From NCBI RefSeq assembly GCF_010015445.1, contig NC_053118.1:11810437-11874436 (forward strand): 64,000 nucleotides of DNA. The letters run 5' to 3'. A program made the position numbers and the translations under genes. Below are positions 1-12,091 of the stretch, piece after piece. Numbering within the stretch: the first letter of the stretch is position 1; the number at the start of each line of letters is the position of its first letter. This DNA is from Perca fluviatilis. Lineage: Eukaryota; Chordata; Actinopteri; Perciformes; Percidae. The notes under the pieces are model-generated. The model did no database searches and was not told the origin of the DNA. It worked only from the letters and a program-made list of their open reading frames with translations.

Positions 1-2020
1 TTGTAAATGATTCAGATTCTCCAATCTGCCCTTCTATCATACACTTGCCACTTTTTTTGACGCCGTTTCATAAAAATCAGGGATTTCATTATGATGAAAT
101 ATATCATGAAAAACAACGGATGTAAATTTAGATCAAAGCTGAAAGGAAAAAAAAAACAAAAAACTTCTTAGTCCAGAGGTATTTCGTTCACAGATATCAA
201 TTGGCCCATATCAGAAACTCCCTGACATCAGCATTCAAGTGTCCCATTAGAATTTCCACCATTTACCTGGGGTATCTAACCAATCAATGGTCCTGAAGGT
301 GGGGGTGGTGGAGGGGTAGGAAGGGCCTCTGGGGTTTATCTGTGGAACATTCGAGGGATCTTCACGGAGGCAGGCAGGATTTGATGGGCGAGGCACACTT
401 TAGTGCACGGTGAAGGCAGTATGACTAATGTGTGGAATGGGACATTTACATAGGAGAGGCAGGCTGTGCTTGCAGCCTCCCAGAGGTATGTATGGCTAGC
501 CCAGCGCTGTGTCTGCTGCCTGTCCTCAGGGCTCCCTCTGCCACTTCATTTCCATGCTCCATTTTAGATCAAGGCTTCTCTAATATTTCCACATTATCCA
601 AGGAGGCAATCTAAGATTGGAATTTGATCAACTTTGGAGGGACGAGCCGTCACCAGCCCCCTTCTTCCCTGGTTTCTAAGGGTATATTTTTTTTGTTGTG
701 TACCTGTGATGAGATTCAACGATTCAGTAATTGTCGTTACGCGAAAACGCAAAAAAAAAAAAATCATACAAACATACAATTATATGACCGTTTTAAATTC
801 TAGCAGACATCTAAGATGACACATTGCGTTGACATTTCAACGTTTTTCCTCTCTGCTGATTGTCACCGGTGACAAATTTCACACACAAAACAAAGTGATT
901 TACTTAGCACCGGGAAACAATCACATTGCATTGGAAATTGAAAATTAGGCAGAGCAACAGTAGGTATTTATACACATCTTGTGACTACTATAACTCATTC
1001 CACAGGAACTAATTATTACCGACAAACCTTCTCAGCTTGAACATTATTAGTGCGCATTAACTAGCACTCCCCTTTGTAATTGTACATGGCGAAAGCAGCG
1101 GGTTGGAGGGTAAATTAGTGGAGGGGAGAGCCAAAGGAAGAGACAGAAAGGATTGGAAAGAAGATGGAGAACTGGAGGTTACATACAACAACAACAAGAA
1201 AATGCATTGGCGGGAAAATTGGTTGTAAATATGATAAACAGCAACATGGATGGAACTGCGTATTTTGCAGGCCATCTCCCTTTGGACCCGTTCTCTCCTC
1301 TATACCATATTGCTGTTGTTTTAATTAGGTGTGTGCGGAGTGTTTGTGCGTGCACGTACTGTATATGACTGTGTGTGTATTTATGAAAGATTTTTTTTGA
1401 GGTGAGATGGATGAGGAGAGAGATGTAAAGAGAGTTCCCCTGTGTTTCTCTAACACCCAGCTAACGCTGGTGTGCAGCCAGGCCTGTTTCCAGCTTCGCT
1501 GATGCGTTTAAAAAGAAGAGATTTTTACACTATTTTAATTCACCCCTGAAAATGTAATAAGTCTTCTTAAGTGTCAAAAACAGAGAAACCACACAGAAGG
1601 AAGGGGAATTGCTTTCTGACAGAATAAAACGGGCATTTTCTTTTTCAGTTTTGTTCAGGATTTACCAATACATATAATGTAAATGAGGTTGGTACAATAT
1701 CAGTTGTCCCGGGGGCTTGGATTGTGCTAGAAAAAACTGCATGTAGAAGAAAGACAGAGGGATAATATTTTTGCAGGCAAATTCAAAGCAGTTTATTGTG
1801 GCAGTGGACCAAAGAGAATAGCACCTTCTATCTGCATTTGTCTTCATATCTTTTACTGAATGTCACTGTTTTGTCAGTGTGGATTTTTAATTGGTCTTTC
1901 ATGTAGTTCTACAGAATACAAAATACAAATGTATTTTCTGTATCCCAGCATCATGTGCTATCCTGTAGAAATACTGAGGGGCCTACAGTAAGGCTAAATC
2001 AATTGGAGAGACCTTTAACA
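1..2020. other. Unique, AT-rich non-coding DNA
   Basis: No gene, RNA or transposon end was recognised in this stretch. It holds short A runs and a G-rich patch near 296-330. The open frames are short, without codon character or splice-like borders. It is probably intergenic or intronic. Confidence 0.5.
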
Positions 2021-2184
2021 AACAAGTCAGATGAGCTGAAGACATGAAAGGGGAGAGAGAGGGGGGGGAATGACATGCAGCAAAGGTCCGCAGGTCGGAG
2101 TCGAACCCGGGCCCGCTGCGTCGAGGAGTAAACCTCTATATACTGTATGGGCGCCCGCTCTACCACCTGAGCTATCTGGGCGCC
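2021..2184 (-). repeat. tRNA-derived SINE
   Basis: On the minus strand the element opens with a tRNA-like head. An A box matching TAGCTCAGGTGGTAGAGC lies at 2157-2174 and a B box GGTTCGACTCC at 2097-2107; together they form the internal RNA polymerase III promoter expected of a tRNA-derived SINE. The head is followed by a non-tRNA tail, including CTTTGCTGCATGTCATT and a C/T-rich tract. The anticodon region carries extra sequence and the 3' part is not a tRNA acceptor arm, so this is not a functional tRNA gene. The same head and tail combination is common in percomorph genomes (from memory). The tail end near 2021 is approximate. Confidence 0.8.
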
Positions 2185-2290
2185 TTTCAATTTGAATTTT
2201 AACGCTATTGAACGCAGAGTGAATGATTTTGCACTGGTCCAAATGCTGAAAAAGCTAAATTAATGTTCACAAATTCTAAGAAAAAGATGT

Positions 2291-2463
2291 CTCTTCCTCC
2301 ACAGCGCTGCGGAGGAGGGTCTGGCTAGGCCACACAACATTCTGGGATGGGAGAAAAACGTGCTCTGGTTTATTGGCATGTATGTGGTATGCGGCGGACG
2401 CAGGTACAGTGCCGGTGCAAAATAGCCTGGGGAAGGAACTTGTTTTGGTGGAACATGCCTGCA
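2291..2463 (+). mobile_element. 5' fragment of a TAGTCT...AGACTA MITE
   Basis: This stretch shares CCTCCACAGCGCTGCGGAGG, CATTCTGGGATGG, a 'tgcaaaatagcct' segment and TTGTTTTGGTGGAAC with the full copy at 19620-20074 and the partial copy at 60897-61126. It lacks the first ~25 bases and everything after the 'ggtggaac' segment. The first part is a small palindrome centred on AGCGCT. It has no coding capacity. Confidence 0.75.
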
Positions 2464-3384
2464 CTATCATTTGCTAGCTGCTGTTATCCATTCTTCCATT
2501 GCACTATCATTTACCTATTGTTACACCACTATTTCCCATATTAACCTTTTTCATTACCATTTATGCTATTTCGCCTGTATATTCCATCCATATCATTTGT
2601 GACCTTTCCTTCATAACTGATTCATAATTTGATACTGTATTCCATTATAGCTCTACATTTTCATTCAATATAAAAACCATTTTTATTTTACTACCATTGC
2701 TACCTCCCTCTTTCATGTCATGTCTCCTATTTTCGCTAGGGAATTATTGCTTTATTGCTGTCCATTTGAAGTAAAACTCACAATTGCACTAGCTTTCTAC
2801 CATTTCGGCTTTCCAAGGCAGGATTTCTGGGAGACTTTTACATGTGGCTACTTCCACTTTGTGGGGAAAACCTGCAGAACAGGGAGGAGAGGGAGTTCTA
2901 AATTTATTTTCGGTAGGTGTCTGTCATTCCTGTGTGTGCTGTGTCTCGGTCCTGTGTGCAGTCTGTGTGTCTTGTATCTGGTCCTTCCTCCATTGTGTTC
3001 CTAGCTGTATCTGGCTCATCCAATACTTTACTCCTTCAGTAAAAAAAAAAAATAAAGGGGTAAAAAGGAATAAAAAAAAAAAAAAAACTCCATATTGGCG
3101 TGCCTAATTACTCCGTACTGTATTAGGAACTCATTTTGTCTCTACAAATGTAACCTTTTGTTTTTTCCTCAAAAAAAAAAAAATTGGTGATCATATGTAG
3201 GGATCCAATGTTTCATTCACTTCTTTTCCAAAAGTATCCAGTCCTCCTTGTGTGCTATGTTTCCTGTTGGGGATGTGTGTTCCTCTGTCTGGACTCACAT
3301 GATCATTCCGTTCCTTGTCTCTGTGAGCTGGGATCTCCGTGCTTCCATCCTAAAGCTCTGCCTTTTTAAACATGTAGTCCATGC
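2464..3384. other. Unique AT-rich DNA with poly-A runs
   Basis: No gene or recognisable transposon is visible. Homopolymer A runs occur near 3041-3087 and 3170-3183. A T/G-rich stretch gives an open frame (2720-3004, plus) that looks like chance. Confidence 0.45.
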
Positions 3385-3891
3385 TGGGGCTTAAAACCAC
3401 AAAAATAACAAACATAAAAAAAAAAACCAAAAACAAAAAAAAATATAACCTTCAAAAAAACAAAAAACAACTACACAATAAAAATTAACAAAACAAAAAC
3501 AACAAAATTCTCAAAACAAAACCATACACAAATACAAATATACTAAACAAAACAAAAACACACAAAAAAAAACCAAAAACAAAAAAAAAATACATCGTGT
3601 TTACTCTGTTGGTTATGTCAATGTTCTCGTCTGTGTGGTCACCTTTTCTATTTTCCTTATCCAGTTCTTTGTCTGAAAAAAAGAAAACCCCTTTTTTTTT
3701 TTTTCGGTTGTGGTTCTGTTGTTGGTTTTATTAAAAGTTTTAAAATCATACACACACACATAACACACACACACAACACATAAACACACACACACACAAA
3801 AAAAAACACAAAAAAAAAACAACAAAAATTTATATAATATATATATATATATTTTTAAAATATAACAAATATATATAAAATAAAAAAAAAA

Positions 3892-3946
<55 letters not shown>

Positions 3947-4160
3947 TATATAATATATATATATATTTCACATATATATATACACAGCCAGTATACACAC
4001 AACATAATACATGCTACTACATATCACATATCTCACACATATCTCATATCACATATATCATATATATATAAAAACACATGTATACACATATATAATATAT
4101 ATATACATATATATATACATATATATATATATATACACACATATATATATATACATATAC

Positions 4161-4195
<35 letters not shown>

Positions 4196-4200
4196 AGAGA
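3385..4200. repeat. A-rich, G-free low-complexity tract with AT and CA arrays
   Basis: The plus strand contains no G from 3390 to 3596 (207 bases) and again none from 3738 to 3986 (249 bases). The tract is built of A runs broken by single C or T, then CA repeats, AT repeats, a long A run ending about 3942, alternating TA stretches (about 3943-4184) and a short GA run to about 4199. No coding potential is visible. Homopolymer lengths in such DNA are often unreliable in assemblies. Confidence 0.85.
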
Positions 4201-5239
4201 TATACACTATGTAATATAACATGTTTGGTTGTAAGGTTGTAAGGGGAGTGAATGTGCAGTAACTTGTCGTCCGTCTCTCGGGGTTGCCTTGCAACCTCAC
4301 TGTGATGACAACACTGGCATTTCATTTTGTTCCAGTGTTTGCGCTAAGCTAAGCTGCTACAGTAGCTGTCTCTTCATATTCACGAGAGTGGTATCAATCT
4401 TCTCATGTCAACTCTTAACAAAGAAAGCGGATAGTATATATCCAAAAATGCTAAATGTAATAGTATCAGTACATTCACATTGTCACAAAGACAATGCTTG
4501 CCTTCCTTAGGAAAAAGAGGAATTACAGCCAGAGGCCTCACTCACAGTTACAGTTTATAAAATAAAAACACTAAACGTCTTGCCAAAACTCAGATCATTC
4601 TCCTTTGTACAAAGTGTAGAAATTCTACATGAGAAAAACATTAACTCACATTAAAATATACTGTATCAGCAACATTTTAAGAAGCACAATAAGTGTTAAC
4701 CTGTACCGTTCAAGATAAAAGTCTTAAGCCACGTAGGATGTTATAGAACATACACACTGCTACATTTGCCTCACAACACTTGTCAGTCTTAGTTTTGTGT
4801 AACTGTCTTGTATTACACAGCACCAATTAACTAGGTCAAATTCCTTATGAAACCATCCTGCTTGCTCAAAGTGATTGATTGCAGTTTTGATGGGGGATGA
4901 AATGTACAAAGCTCTGGCTATTACAAAGAAAAAATGTTACGCTTTACTTTTTTCTTAAGAAAGAGGTCATGAGAAAAAATTGGCCACATCCTCTTGTTTG
5001 CTTGCATTCCCAGGGTGGATATCTTTTCTCATTCATGTCTCTTCTTTTCAGTCGCAGGCCTTATTCTTAGCAATGCAATGTTGCACAGCATGCAGCACAC
5101 AGCAACAACAGGCCAATTTAGCACAGGGGGAGAAGTGGAGGCATTCTTTCTCAAGGCAATACATACCACCGTTAAAATAATGAATTCTGGCTTGGAAAAC
5201 AACACAAATGATAACTATTCCTCCCTTTTTCTGTACTGT

Positions 5240-5242
<3 letters not shown>
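4201..5242. other. Unique non-coding DNA
   Basis: No gene, RNA or transposon end was recognised. Composition is moderately AT-rich with no marked repeats. Confidence 0.45.

Positions 5243-5302
<60 letters not shown>
5243..5302 (+). repeat. (AC)30 microsatellite
   Basis: About 60 bases of uninterrupted AC. It produces spurious THTH and VCVC frames on the two strands. Confidence 0.97.
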
Positions 5303-5304
<2 letters not shown>

Positions 5305-5855
5305 GCCATTAGTCAAAACATTAAACCTGATCATTTAAAGCTTGATAATTGGTTTTAATTGGCTTGTGCTGAGTTTTGATCCTCCAACACCTTATGAAAT
5401 TAGCGTGTTGATTTAAAATGAAAATGCGTGTTAAAAGTGAATGATTATAATGAAGATGTTAATGTATCTATTGCGCTATTTATAACACGGAAATCCACTC
5501 TGAGATAAGTACCCTTTAACATGCCACTGTAGATGAGATGAGAAGCTGCAGGAAGTAATCTCTTACAAATGTAGCAGTTAGAGCGTGAGTGGCTTAGAGA
5601 ACAAGGGGTTGTCGAGCCGTGCGCATGGGTGACACCGGGTGATGTTTGGCGGAGAGGGAACGGGAGGGTGGGCGAAGCCTCCTTGACCCCGAGTTCCACA
5701 GTGGCTGTGGATGGGTGGGGGTGAGAGTGGCCTTTCGGGGGCGCTAAGTGCTCTGCTTGTCCAGCCCTGGCAGGTGAACTGGCAGGGGCTTCACCCCGAG
5801 GTTGTAGGGCTCAGCACTGAACACTGCCACTGGATAGGGGTTCTGGGATGCATCC

Positions 5856-5858
<3 letters not shown>
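5303..5858. other. Unique non-coding DNA
   Basis: AT-rich to about 5600, then GC-richer from about 5600 to the GT array. No gene or transposon is recognised. Confidence 0.4.

Positions 5859-5920
<62 letters not shown>
5859..5920 (+). repeat. (GT)31 microsatellite
   Basis: A perfect GT array of about 62 bases. Confidence 0.97.
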
Positions 5921-5923
<3 letters not shown>

Positions 5924-7040
5924 AGCGTGTGCACTTGTGCTTTTGTAAGTGGGTGTGTTTGTTTGGTTGTACAAGTGCATATACATAAGAACACATGCTC
6001 ATATGTGCCTCCGTTGTGTGTGTATGGCTGTGCCTCTCGGCGTTTAGCCCCCTAAATGATGAACACCCTGGTAGTACCAGTTGGCAGATGGGGACCCCCG
6101 GCCCTTTCTTGGAGTGTGGTAACACGCAGACGAGTGTTTCAGAAGCGGCTCGACAGGCTCTACGCCGCCGCATCCGAGGGGCCCTCTAACCTCTCTGTCG
6201 TCTCTGAGGGGCCCTACCAACCCTCTGCGGTGGCCTTTTCCAGTGGAAAGGGGCGCACAGCCCCTGCCCCCGGGACCTTGCCTCTCTACCTGGCATGCGG
6301 GTGACAAAGAGGGCAGGAGGAGTCAGTGGACACGAGGGTTCACCCGGACAGGACAGAGAGGAGTAACAGGCCGAGCTACATCGCCCTGCCTCCCGAGCTG
6401 ACATGATACGAGCTGTTCTTGAGAGCCACTTTGACCTGTTTTCCCTTCATGAGCAGAAGATAATCCTTGCCTACTCAAACACGTTTGATGCTGAAGTGAG
6501 TAACACCTTCTGCGCCACAGTACAAATGAATCCTGTCATTGCCGAGCTACAGATGAACAATTTCCCCCCTGCTTTGATTCCATCTTTTATGTACATCTTT
6601 TCTTTTTTTTTTCTCAAAGTCGTGCACTTTTATGTCTCCACCTCACCATAAACACGCGTATGACAAGTTTATAATTGTAGCTCCAAATCGGCGTGTTGGT
6701 GTGTGCCACATGGAGGCAGAGGAGGCCATAATTGGCATTCCTACCTCTGTGTGCCAGCCGGCTCTCTCTCCTCTCGTCAGAGTGAGAGTTGACAAAGAGA
6801 GCGCCAAGCGTTTCCAATCCCACATCCCTCACTTTTTTTTTCTTCGCGGCCTGTGACGAGAAGAAGGCGAGATGTTGTGTTGTGTGTGTGTGTGTTTTGG
6901 ATTAGTGTCTTGCTGCACAATAAATCTTTGTTTAACAAATGCAAAGCAGATGGCACCGTGGTGTCTCCTCCGTGAAGATAGAAAAGAAAGAGAGGAAAGA
7001 GAGAAAAGGAGAAAGAAAGAAAAAAAAAAAACCCACACGC
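5921..7040. other. Unique DNA, locally GC-rich
   Basis: The stretch 6056-6400 is GC-rich and gives overlapping open frames on both strands. None has both convincing splice sites and a recognisable protein. A segment ending GAA|GTGAGT at 6496 has a good donor but a poor acceptor (see rejected items). A purine-rich GAAA-type tract lies at 6975-7030. Confidence 0.4.
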
Positions 7041-8480
7041 CTACTCCTTATTCTCATCCTCCACAGACACACTGATCATGCACATTACACAGACGGTGAC
7101 TGTGTTGAGCTGCAAAACACTTAATCCTGGAGTGGAAGCTAAAGGTGGTGTCTGAAATACTGACGGACACCCAAACACATTCTGTTCATGAGAGAGAACA
7201 TTTTGTTTATCGGAAAAGGGACTGTCGCCGTCTGTTGGTATTAGCGATAGAGCCGACATTTCTTACCCCGGCACACATGAAAAAGACATGACCAGGCCAC
7301 GCGCCGCATTAAAGCAAGGTAAGGGAAGGTAGAGGACTCGGTTATGTCTCTACCTTTTCATGTAGAAGTGGCCTTTTCTGCATGAGGCCAGCCGCGCTTG
7401 GCCCCGGCTGTCGCTGATCGTTATGGATCCTTTTTCAAGAGCTTGCGTGTTCCCTGACACAAAAGAACAAGCGGGCCCCTGGGCCATATTGGGCACAGGA
7501 GCAGCATTACAAGGAGGGCCGGAGACGATCGCGTGGTGAGACTGATTTGCTCGTCAGGAAGAGACACGGAGGACTCCAGTGACCATTGTCTAGATCAGAC
7601 AAGTCTCACAGACAGCGGGAGGGCCACTATTGGATTCAGGGCAAATAACAAAAATTCCTCTGTTTATACTTCTCGATGAGTTATTTATTTTTTGCTCATT
7701 ATAATATTCAACCTGACATCATGTCCAGTCGGCCCTGCGTAGCCCCCGTGAGGAATCATGGGATACACATTTAAAAATAAGAATAACAGAGAGCGCGGTC
7801 ATAATTATGATGATGGGTGACAGCGCTAGTGAGCCAAACATCATTGCAAATGACAGTGGCCTGTGTGTCTTGTATGCAGCCGCATAATACTGCACAAAGT
7901 GGAAGCGTGCTACTTTGAATTACCACAACTATTGCTCACAGATATGAGACTTCGACTGATTTGAACTATTCTCCTTTTGTACATCCAAACAGTATTTTAC
8001 CTCCGTGGACTGTGGCTTGTGATTAATGGACTTATTATGCAGCATACACCAGGGACTTGATTATTTACATATATTCAGGAAGTAGCCAGTGTAATGGAAA
8101 GAGCCATTACCCACAGTGATGATCCTAACATCAAGGTGCTCTTCTCTTCCTCTCAAAAAGCCGAGACTCATCCGAGGCATATATTTTTAGACGCAATGTC
8201 TGACTGGGAGGCCGGATTGAACCACGTATTTCAGCACTGCAGTCTCTACTCCTTTCATCTCGACCTGAAAATGGAGGGAAAGCATCACTTAACATTGCAG
8301 CTTACCACACAATTACCTGAGTACCTGTTCTCACTGCAATTACAAGCCCAAGACAAATAATTAGTCTGACAAATGACTGCTGGGCACATCGCCCTTGTTG
8401 TGGTTGAGCCGTGTAATTTGGAGCCCCGGCTCCGAATGCCGGCTCTGTGGCAGTAATTAGCGATAGGCGATGTAACTTTA
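7041..8480. other. Repeat-free stretch, possible regulatory DNA
   Basis: This is one of the longest stretches here with neither microsatellite nor recognisable transposon. It has balanced composition and homeodomain-type AT-rich words such as CATAATTATGATGATGGGTG near 7799, and no coding frame. That pattern is typical of conserved non-coding DNA near developmental genes, but conservation cannot be seen from a single sequence. Confidence 0.3.
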
Positions 8481-8486
8481 CACTCG

Positions 8487-8490
<4 letters not shown>

Positions 8491-8524
<34 letters not shown>
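8491..8524 (+). repeat. (GT)17 microsatellite
   Basis: A perfect GT array followed by degenerate GT-rich sequence. Confidence 0.95.
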
Positions 8525-8525
<1 letters not shown>

Positions 8526-9575
8526 CGCGTTTGCACTTGTGTGTGCCACCGTGAGTTCATGTGTCACCGCGGCCTCGGCTGCAATCATAAGCCTCAGAAC
8601 CTGCAGTCTGGGTTGCCGGAATCTCTGCATGTCGGCCCTGATCTCCCAGTCAGTGACACAGACAGCAGCAGCCCACCTGCCTGCCAGCCTGTCACGTCTC
8701 CCCAGCGAGGGGCTGACACCATATTGTCAATGCCGCAGATTGAGCGGCCGACCCCCCCGCCTTCAATCCATCTGCCATCATCTGTGGTCTGTCTGCACGT
8801 CTCCGCGCGTGTGTATCTGCTCCTTCCTACCTACCTTCCTCCTCCTCCTCCCTTCGTTCACTCAGTCCCCGGTTGTCACAGCTGACAGCGGCTTGTCAAA
8901 TGTTCCTGCAGCTGCAGGTTCATCCATCATTAAACGGCTGAGAAGAACTGAAATCATCTCTATCAGAGCCCTCAGGTAGTGTTGGCGCATTCGGAGACGC
9001 GGGCCTGTAGACTACGAGGCCTCGCTCGCAGAAGGCATCATTACTTCCACATCTGTCAGATTTGAGCAAAAAGTTACATTGTTTGAGGGAGAGAAAAAAA
9101 AGAAGGAGACTGCGTGAGCAAATTCAGGATGATAGAGCAAAGTCATAAAAGTAATTTGAACTGTCTGCGGCGATATGTCAAGTCTTGCTTTCTTTCCCTT
9201 TGAAATGATGCCTTCGCACAATATGCATGCGTACGGCACGCACATGTGGCTCAGCCCTTTTATTATAAATATACACAAACACAAACAAACAGTTCCCCCC
9301 CCCCCTCACACACACACACGTTTTTGGGCTCCCACGGGGCCTCTTTAGGAACATTGGTTCTCAGAAGTAAATGTATCGCAGGTGTTTTCTTCCACATGAG
9401 GGAGGATTTGAGGAACATAGGCCTGACCTCTCTATGGGGATTAAGTGCAGGTAAATCGGGTGGGGGGGGTTCCCAGCCTGGTCCCGGCCTGGGAGGCCAC
9501 GTCTGACTCCCCTCAGTGAGTCACGGAGGCCCTGGAGCACACACTAGGCAGGCGGACCGCCGCCCTGGAGGCCAG
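8525..9575. other. Unique non-coding DNA
   Basis: Overlapping open frames around 8490-8980 (plus) start inside the GT array and lack codon character. A C run lies at 9296-9305. No gene is recognised. Confidence 0.4.
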
Positions 9576-9580
9576 CACAC

Positions 9581-9628
<48 letters not shown>

Positions 9629-9652
9629 CACACACACACACACACACACACA
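9576..9652 (+). repeat. (CA)n microsatellite
   Basis: A CA array of about 77 bases with two small interruptions (ACGC near the start, one AA in the middle). Confidence 0.96.
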
Positions 9653-10777
9653 GTAACACAGGTGTGGAGCCAAGCAAAACAATAATATTCCTAATTAGGT
9701 TATTTTTTTAATCTATGGAGGCAAGGAGACTAATTACTACAAGGTGTAAATACAGACGTTTCCATATTTAAGGCTCATGAAATAACAGGATGCTAAGGTA
9801 AATCAGAAGGGGAGGATCAGGGAAATGTTAAACACAACACAGAGAGGGAAAAAAAAACAACAAAAAAACAATGAGAATTAACAAACAAAGCCCTCCCGTT
9901 ATACTTATCGTGCGATCTGATCAATCTATTTTTGTTCCTCAACGGCTCTAATCTCTCTCTCACTCCCTCCCCGTGTTGCGGCGAGAAACATTTTTGCACT
10001 TCAGAGATAAAAATCACAGTCTCCTCATCCACTCCTCTTCTTTTGTCTCCGTTTCACACAACAAAGAGATAACGCCCACGTGTGACAAGTCCACCCACAT
10101 CCATCAAACTTCGCTCAAATCCGCTAGCAGCAGGAAACAAAAAGGGTGACTCTTTTCATCGCCGAGTGGGCCAGAGAGCATCGATCACTCTGGGAGAGGC
10201 CAAGCAGCGAGAGACTGAGTGGAAATGTACGGACCTGTTATGCATTTTTAGATTGACTTTAAACCGCTCATTTGCGCCGCTTGTAGCAGATGTTTTCCAT
10301 TACGCTCGACATTTTAACCATTGTGTAAGATATGTATTGTTGTTGGATGTTTGTCTCATTTATAAGATATATTACGCTGCACTTCAAAGAGTCAAATCTT
10401 GTGGTCCGTGTCCAACGCTGTGATCTTCTTTCTGGGATTTCGTTGCGGATAAAGTTGGTGTTTTTGTAGGTGGAGCTCTTTTTTTTTTTTATTAGTTGAT
10501 CAGCCACAGCTGCTGAACCGTAGCTGCCTACAGTCCAGCTCTTCTTCTGTTTGTGTTCTCTCTTCCTCTATTCCAAACCACTGGCGATACTGCCATAGAT
10601 GTCAAACAGAAGACCCCCCCCCACCCGTGCACTGGAGAAAGTGACAGCAGGCGTTTATCATGGGAAATGTAAAGGCCTTCATCTGCTGGACATTAATTGA
10701 TCAACTGATTGAACGTATTTGACTGCTAATTATAGATTATAGCTGAACCATTGGCACCGATTTCTGCCTCAGGACAG
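9653..10777. other. Unique non-coding DNA, possible regulatory content
   Basis: No transposon or long array is seen. The 113-aa plus frame at 10082-10423 has no recognised domain, no splice context and no homologue that can be named, so it is treated as chance. Confidence 0.35.
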
Positions 10778-10991
10778 ACTGATCTCATGAAGTGGCGTAT
10801 GTATGACACGCCAATTCGTATGCCATTTTGGCATGTTATCAAGACGCATAATCGCTTTTTAGCGTGTTTATCAACGCCCTTTGGCCGCCATTGACCTACA
10901 TTACCTGTGAATTTTCGCCGTAGCGAGTAGTATGAAAGGACGTAAGTCCGCGGAGGGTGGCTGGTTGGGGGGGTTGAAGGGTAAAACGCAG

Positions 10992-11033
10992 GACTTTCAC
11001 CCAGGAGAGCCAGGATCGCGTCCCACGTGTGGT
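10992..11033 (+). repeat. tRNA-Glu(UUC)-like 3' half inside a repeat
   Basis: The segment ACTTTCACCCAGGAGAGCC resembles the anticodon arm and variable region of tRNA-Glu with a TTC anticodon. It is followed by a degraded B box (GGATCGCGTCCC) and a GTGTGG tail. No 5' half with a good A box is adjacent, so this is a relic that may mark a SINE origin for the host repeat. Confidence 0.4.
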
Positions 11034-11153
11034 GTTTTTCAACCGTTTTTATTTTTATTTCATTTTATTTATTTATTTTAAGCCTTCCCCAATGTTTCTT
11101 TCCTAAACATACACACCACGTGGTTTACATCGGCTGTATGCAGTGTAGACATA

Positions 11154-11689
11154 CAGTGCAGGCCAAAAGTTTGGACACACCTTCTCATTCAATGTGTTTC
11201 TTTATTTTCATGACTATTTACATTGTAGATTCTCACTGAAGGCATCGAAACTATGAATGAACACATATGGAATTATGTACTTAACAAAAAAGTGTGAAAT
11301 AACTGAAAACATGTCTTATATTTTAGATTCCTCAAAGTAGCCACCCTTTGCTTTTTTTGATAACTCTGCAAACCCCTGGTGTTCTCTCAATGAGCTTCAT
11401 GAGGTAGTCACCTGAAATGGTTTTCACTTCACAGGTGTGCTTTGTCAGGGTTAATTAGTGGAATTTTTTCCCTTATTAATAAAAAAGCAAAGGGTGGCTA
11501 CTTTGAAGAATCTAAAATATAAGACATGTTTTCAGTTATTTCACACTTTTTTGTTAAGTACATAATTCCATATGTGTTCATTCATAGTTTTGATGACTTC
11601 AGTGAGAATCTACAATGTAAATAGTCATGAAAATAACACATTGAAACACATTGAATGAGAAGGTGTGTCCAAACTTTTGGCCTGTACTG
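11154..11689 (+). mobile_element. Palindromic Tc1/mariner-type MITE, 536 bp
   Basis: The element begins CAGTGCAGGCCAAAAGTTTG and ends with the near-inverse, ...CCAAACTTTTGGCCTGTACTG. It is flanked on both sides by TA (11152-11153 and 11690-11691), the target duplication of Tc1/mariner transposons. The arms are long: most of the left half, with TTCATGACTATTTACATTG, reappears inverted in the right half. There is no transposase frame, so it is non-autonomous. A shorter copy of the same family lies at 42539-42830. Confidence 0.9.
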
Positions 11690-11845
11690 TACACGCGGAT
11701 AGCTCAAAATGCGTACAGAAAACACGCCATTTGGCTTTAGGAAAGTGGCGTGTATGTTTACGCAAAGTCATGATGCCATGTTTTGTCAGGAATAGTCCTT
11801 ACGCAAACTGTTGACAGCATGTTCTGTAGATTATTCAGAGACCAG

Positions 11846-12060
11846 TGTTTCCCAACCTCGGGGTCGGAAGAAAAATCGGAGTGGTCGTGTCATAATTGAT
11901 AGGTTAGGACAATATACAAAATGATGTCATTTATTTCAGATTATTTTCTGCTATTTGCTTTCACGGCATAGTTTTTACATCTTCAGGCTGGTAAAATTAT
12001 TCAAAAAACAAACTGAATATTTGGTTGAAATGGCCAACACACACACGTATAATCTGTTAT
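11846..12060 (+). repeat. Possible degenerate hAT-like end
   Basis: CAGTGTTTCCCAACCTCGG resembles the terminus of a common fish hAT family whose ends read CAGTG(G)TTCCCAACC. No matching right end or target duplication was found. Confidence 0.25.
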
Positions 12061-12091
12061 GAAGGGTGGCAAGGAAACAAAGCTTTTATTA

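Larger units (their letters stand above)
10778..11790 (+). repeat. Interspersed repeat split by a Tc1-type MITE
   Basis: Two blocks, 10778-11153 and 11690-11790, appear to belong to one repeat. Both use the words AAGTGGCGTGT or AAGTGGCGTAT and ACGCCA, with related palindromic TGGCGT/ACGCCA content. The Tc1-type MITE at 11154-11689 separates them. The left block contains a tRNA-Glu-like segment (10992-11033). The family is recalled as common in percomorphs, but its class is not certain. Confidence 0.55.

Noticed and set aside
2101..2184. Functional tRNA gene on the minus strand
   Set aside because: The A and B boxes are good, but the anticodon region carries extra bases and the 3' part runs into a SINE tail, not an acceptor stem.
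6367..6496. Open segment ending GAA|GTGAGT as an exon
   Set aside because: The donor is good, but the only upstream AG in frame lacks a pyrimidine tract and the peptide (FDLFSLHEQKIILAY core) is not recognised. It remains possible but weaker than 62641-62736.
10082..10423. 113-aa plus-strand frame as a gene
   Set aside because: No domain, splice context or codon character was seen.
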